DNA of 64,000 nt, from assembly GCA_030562195.1 (NCBI GenBank), contig CM060200.1, positions 38,013,468-38,077,467 of the forward strand, given 5' to 3'. Below, one piece after another: positions 59,231-64,000 of this stretch (the first letter of the stretch is position 1; every line of letters starts with the position of its first letter). The notes beneath the pieces were generated by a model. It had not been told where the DNA came from. It did not search any database and worked only from the letters and a program-made list of their open reading frames with translations. Source of the DNA: Nipponacmea schrenckii (taxonomy: Eukaryota; Mollusca; Gastropoda; Lottiidae). The translations under genes were made by a program, and so were the position numbers.

Positions 59231-59979
59231 TGCAGTATTACCGCCCAGTTGGTTCAGAAATATTCTCCATTACTCTAACTCCTTTCACAGTCTTTCTACG
59301 GCTGGATGACATCAATATTGTAGGAGAAATTAAACTTTTAAAATTGATAAAACGATCAAGACATAGCGCGCCGACTGCACAACAAGGCAATTTTGACCTA
59401 CTGTGTGTAAAATTGCTACATAATCAACATTATTTCAATAGTCACCCAATATATCATGTCTTATATCAATATATGATTCACAATTAACAACATGGTATTC
59501 ATCTTCAATTCCAAGCCGATTAGAATTCTGACAGATTCTGTATCTGCCTGTTGCACCGCTCACACAAATGAAAATCTAATTGCCTTTGTAGACGGCTTAT
59601 TTGGAGTTATCAACATACAACTCGGAAATGACTTAAACTACCTGTATGTTCTTAATTTGTTACCATTTACATTATTTTTTATCATCTTGTTTACAACAAG
59701 CCAAAAGAATAGAATACAAATTGTGTAGTCTGGATTCGGGTTCGTTTACAATACTCGGGGTTACTGCCTTACGATATCGTCCAAATCTACAGATTCAACG
59801 AACTTAAACATTTTGGAGTAGCATAAATGCTTAGGTTTAGCGAGAGACAGGTGGTGGGAATAAGAACTTAGGTATCGTCTATTGTTTATGCGCTGTCATT
59901 TGTTTCACAGGATGTCCAATCAATATCTCCTCGCGTTGACAGGTAAGAGCTAGTTCTTTCTACTCCCAGGAAAAAGTTT
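59231..59979. other. Spacer between the two retroelements
   Basis: No recognised domain. It may contain the 5' end of the DIRS element or the 3' end of the non-LTR element. Confidence 0.4.
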
Positions 59980-60960
59980 GAACAGAGTTTATACATAGAT
60001 AAGGCTTGGTGCCCCAGATGCCCGAACAGTAAAATATATATTGGTTCAACAACAGATTTATACAATTTTGCGAAAACCTTTTACTGCTGATTTTGGTAGT
60101 TCTGTTGTAGTTTTGCCCTTGTCCAAATTTTCGTTGAACCAGAGTCCAAGGTATCTGTTACTGTTAAAGTAGTTATAGGTTCGTCACCACACACAAATTT
60201 ATGCACAGAATGTGATTTACTCTGGTGTCTATTTCAGTTTTTAAAGGGTTAAGAAATATTAAGCGGTAACACCAGTCATTAAGTAGTACCATTGGAGTTT
60301 TATCAGGCATGAACGATACGATATGTCATCAGATAACCAAAAATAGTCTCTGTTACAAACATCAAAGGCGCGAAGGATGTCAACTGTCAAATGTTATATA
60401 AACTAAATATGCGTTCTGAACAATTACTCTTTTTCCTCAAGCCATTTTGAATGTCTGACGGGTTGATTATCTTCTAACTACTTTGTGATCCCAGAGTAAA
60501 GCAGATGACAAGACACTTTACTTCGAAAAGATATAAGAGATATTCCTCTGTAATTTGACGGACTCGATTTGTCATATGTGCAAGGTTTAAGGATGGGATT
60601 GATAACACCTTTTGCCCATTAAGTAGGTGCATATCCGATTTTAAAGCAACGGTTACAAATCTTGTGCATTAAGGTTATCATCGTTTCGTTTTTTAAATAC
60701 TTCAGATGGGATAGAATCAAAACCGCATGCTTTGTTCAGTTGGGGGGAAACAACCGCTCTATCAACCTCCTCCTTGGTAACTGATACTTATCAAATTTCC
60801 CAATTTGAATGTTCTTGTTTACGGCTGCTGGTACATGATGGTTGATATTCGAATAGGAACAAAATTCTGAGTACCATCTATCAAACACACTTTCATGTCC
60901 AAGGATCGTACAGGGTTTGCAGTTCTTTTTGTTATTCACATCCATATTCAATTCTGTTTT
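59980..60960 (-). pseudogene. Non-LTR retrotransposon reverse transcriptase remnant
   Basis: Minus-strand fragments in order: VFDRWYSEF (linker, near 60890), NKACGFDSIPSEVFKK (near 60720), CNRCFKIGYAPT and WAKGVINPILKP (near 60620), SPSNYRGISLIS (near 60560), DTYLGLWFNENLDKGKTTTE-like sequence (near 60150), and VVEPIYILLFG (near 60030). These are standard blocks of non-LTR RTs of the jockey/CR1-like type. Many stops and shifts; the YADD box is not intact. The endonuclease domain is not visible. Confidence 0.82.
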
Positions 60961-61075
60961 GTCTTTTATAATTTATCCAGAATCTCCCCATTTGTCACGA
61001 AGTCTGCAGGGATTGACGTCACGTCGAATCTTCAAGTACCATTTTCTTGGGCAACCTCATCTAAATTGCCAAACA

Positions 61076-61790
61076 CTACCAGAGTAGTAGATATCGTTTT
61101 TTACTTAATATTTGATGTTTATTCAGAGTTAAGGCCATGTTGGTTAGTGATGTGTTCACAGAATTGCCCCTCGTATGTGTACTTCTATTCTTAACTCTCT
61201 CAACGTGAGCAAATTTCATTCTTGGTAGCTTCAAATCGTCAGAGAGTAGATTTTCCACTTTATTCAAAGTGTATTGGTCTCCGACTCGGCACCTTTAAGA
61301 TTTTTAATGACAAGTTTTTAAGATTCGTCACCAGATCTAGACATCGTTATATCTTTTAGATACGCTTTCAGTTCATTGATTTTCACCATGCAATCTGATT
61401 TCACTTTTATTTTCACAACTTATGTCTTTTGAAACTTTTTCAGCAACATTTTCTGTTAATTTCAATTCCATATTTTTTAAGATCCAAGTTTAACCTTTTG
61501 TCTATAATTTCTGTCACATTATTCTCAACTTTTATTTCCAATTCATGGATTTGGTTAGTAGTGTGGGGGTGTCGACTCGTCATCTGTTTATGGGTGCCAT
61601 TCATTTGCTCGGAAAACTTCCCTATCATTGATGAATTTATCAAATTGTGAGAGGTCTGCAATAGAAATAATAGGCTGTTCTGATCTAACCTTTTTAATTT
61701 TTACTTGTTGATCGTCTTCGTCGTCAATTTCATGTAGATGACGTTTGAAACTGTATGTGCTTTGTCTTCCATTTCTCCTTTCCCCCATGT
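61076..61790 (-). pseudogene. Non-LTR retrotransposon ORF1-like remnant
   Basis: An acidic/basic start, ERRNGRQSTYSFKRHLHEID (near 61770), is followed by a coiled-coil-like part (NQIHELEIKVENNVTEIIDK, near 61530) and, after breaks, VENLLSDDLKLPRMKFAHVE (near 61230), which resembles the C-terminal part of ORF1 proteins in L1/CR1-type elements. Its position directly upstream of the RT remnant and same strand support one element. Only ~115 bp separates them, so the endonuclease was deleted. Confidence 0.6.
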
Positions 61791-61807
61791 TTGTGTCTCT
61801 TTCTAAT

Positions 61808-62650
61808 TTTCATTTAACACCTTGTCCTTGAATTTTGGAAACCCACTCTTAAATTCCCCCCTATTTTAAGTTCCAAAATTTACCCCATATTTGCCCTTAT
61901 TTCAAACCTTTTTCATTTGATTTTGGTATTTTTTTTAAACCTCGTTTTTTTTTAAAGCCCAAACCTTGCCGAAACTTCCTAATCCAAAAAAAATTTTAAA
62001 ATCAAATTTAGATTGCTTAAAATTCCCCTCCACCAACTAAAAGTAAATGGTAAACGCCGTGAATTTCTTTTTTAAATAAAGGAAATTGATGGTGTCCTTC
62101 TTAAAAAAGGTGGTGTTTTTTGGAACGTAAACGCCTTATTATTTTAAAGTTAATTTTTGTGTTTTACAAAAGTTCAAGTTGGACCTTATAAGTTATTAAG
62201 ATCGTTAACTTTCTTAATCTTTCCGGGAAGAGGAAAAAAACCCAAACTAACAGTCTTCAAAGATCCCTTAGGATAATTTTGTCATAAATGTATCTGCGAC
62301 ACCTTTAAGAAAATGTTACCAGTTTATTTTAACGATTTCACTCAGATTAACATCTATATCTAAATTTAAAACATTTGTCAGATTCATCATGAATTCACAA
62401 ACTGCAATTAAGAATGTACACTTGTTATGTTTACTTCGCTGATGTCTTTAATCTAATTGTCGAAAGCATGACCTCTAGTTAATGCAACCGATATATTTGT
62501 TGAAATGCCAAGTTTAACTCTATTCTGTCTATATATTTCATGGTTTTTACTTTATTACATCCAACCTCATTTTATGTTAAACGAGGATCTATGGTAATAG
62601 TAGTATGGGTTCGACTTCGTTTTCATGATCCTTGTATTGGGTGAGTATTA
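61808..62650. other. Noisy duplicate of 62902-63965 (likely assembly artefact)
   Basis: Runs parallel to the later segment: TTTCATTT-AACAC, CCACCAACTAAAAGT, AGTTCAAGTTGGA-CTTATAA, CTAACAGTCTTCAA, TGTTTACTTCGCTG and ATGCAACCGATATAT. It is about 220 bp shorter, with frequent deletions and lengthened T, A and C runs. No gene. Confidence 0.7.
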
Positions 62651-62901
62651 GATTGGGTTTGGGTAAGGCTAATGGAAACTTTATTACATATTAGAATTCA
62701 ACATTAAAATTGGAATTTACGTTCAAGCGTGAAGATGATCGACGTTAATAGAGCGACGGCCATCTTTATTTACATTGGTTACGTGTATACTACGCTTAAT
62801 GTTTTGGTGATGAGGCAATGGCAGTTATTGTCTCATAAACGCCACACGTATTAACATTAGTCCAATGGAGAAAAAAAATAGCTTATGTAAATATTTCATT
62901 A

Positions 62902-63965
62902 TATTTCATTTCAACACTCGTGTGTAGCCTGTGAGATTTCTGGCAACCACATCTATACAAGTAATATCCCCTCATTAGTCTACAGTCTACCAACCATTTG
63001 ACAAAAATTCCAATATTAATAGCCCTTCAGTTTCGAACAGCCTTTTTCAGTTTCCGACATTTTGGTATTTTAACCATGTTAAACCTCGTAATTTTTTTAA
63101 GAATCCAACCGTTAAGCACGAATTACTTACGACTGCAATGCCAATAAATTTCACCCAATTATAGATTAGCTTAAAATCTCGCCATCCACCAACTAAAAGT
63201 GAAAAGTGGCATAAACAACCGATGAATTTGCAATATTTTGAAATCCGAAGAAAGAAATTGATGGAATAAAGATCAACCTGTCAGAGTTGAAAGGCAGAGA
63301 TGGTAGTACTTTGTGTACAGGTCGTAGGAAAACAGCCTATGTAGGTTTTAAGTTGAGTATTGATTCTGTATTACTTACAAAGGAAGTTCAAGTTGGAACT
63401 TATAAGTTATCATAAGATCGCTTAGAGCTGTTCTTAAGTCGTTTCCGGGGAAGAGGTGAATAAATCAACAAATCTAACAGTCTTCAATTCAGATGGCCCT
63501 TAAGGATAATTTTGATCATAAATGCTATCATGCCGCCCAAGCAAGCGAATGTTCCGAGGTTTCATTTTCGGAGACGACTTCAGGCTCAGTATATCACACA
63601 AATAACCAAATGCCTAAATTTACAAAAATATTGTCCGAGGATTCATCAGAATTCCAGGAAACTGTTCGAGTATATAACAAGGAATGTAGACTGTGTTTGT
63701 TTACTTCGCTGTGTTCTTCTCCAATCTAAAGTGGACGTCCAATATGGACTCGCTAACTGCTCGAAGGGGTCATGGAGGCCCTAGTGTATGCAACCGATTA
63801 TATCTTCAAAGGTTTTGAAAACTGCTGACAAGATAATAAGGTAGGCTATTCTGAAGTCGGTAGTTATATAGATTCATTGTATACGACGTGATCTATATAA
63901 TAAAAAATAATTATCCGGGTTTTGATTCGGTTTTCAATGATCCTTCGCACGATTGGGGACGCAGT
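62902..63965. other. Clean counterpart of 61808-62650
   Basis: The same order of matching words without the homopolymer noise. Two overlapping plus-strand ORFs (63493-63729 and 63512-63784) have no domain I recognise and no splice context; I do not call them genes. Confidence 0.55.
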
Positions 63966-64000
63966 TTCTTTTACGAGAAAAAAAAAATAATTTCGGTCGA

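Noticed and set aside
57862..59487. Several plus-strand ORFs of 60-90 codons
   Set aside because: They are antisense shadows of the DIRS gag and RT remnants, or unrecognised short frames at its upstream edge.
63493..63784. Two overlapping plus-strand ORFs (78 and 90 codons)
   Set aside because: No recognised domain, overlapping frames, and located in the duplicated noisy/clean region at the window end.

Overview
The window is AT-rich animal genomic DNA. It contains one complete protein-coding gene, a Groucho/TLE transcriptional co-repressor, on the minus strand across the first ~35 kb. The other ~29 kb is non-coding DNA full of repeats. The Groucho protein is clearly metazoan. The exon/intron style, the tRNA-derived SINE family, the DIRS-type retroelement and the many short inverted-repeat transposons suggest a lophotrochozoan, probably a mollusc; that taxonomic call is inference from style, not from a marker gene.

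Layout 1-35.2 kb (minus strand): 21 coding exons can be joined by hand with canonical GT/AG sites and consistent phases. They give 2,130 nt, i.e. 709 residues plus stop, from the ATG at 35185 to the TAA at 868. Domain order is Q (tetramerisation), GP, CcN (nuclear localisation signal and CK2-type site), SP, then a WD40 propeller. Unusual details are a 6-codon first coding exon, an 11-nt micro-exon and a 3-fold tandem duplication of the donor site of exon 15. The introns hold a 38-bp minisatellite, a tRNA-derived SINE with a perfect 14-bp target duplication, three copies of one ~285-bp inverted-repeat element and a 491-bp TTAA element.

Layout 35.2-56.4 kb: upstream and intergenic DNA with no protein gene that I can support. 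It holds a 36-bp minisatellite (39.6-41.0 kb) that creates a long spurious ORF, a 22-bp degenerate minisatellite (47.2-48.0 kb), a non-autonomous hAT element with an 8-bp target duplication (50.4-50.9 kb), further SINE copies, and a foldback-repeat cluster (53.9-55.0 kb) with a possible MADF-like ORF fragment.

Layout 56.4-64 kb: a broken DIRS-superfamily (tyrosine recombinase) retrotransposon with gag, RT and recombinase remnants in order on the minus strand, then a broken non-LTR retrotransposon (ORF1-like and RT remnants, minus strand). Two places (41.9-42.4 kb and 61.8-62.65 kb) look like noisy, deletion-rich second copies of nearby clean sequence and are probably assembly errors.

I did not find a new multi-gene system here. 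The observations most worth checking are the triplicated splice donor, the putative assembly artefacts, the internally duplicated DIRS element and the foldback cluster.
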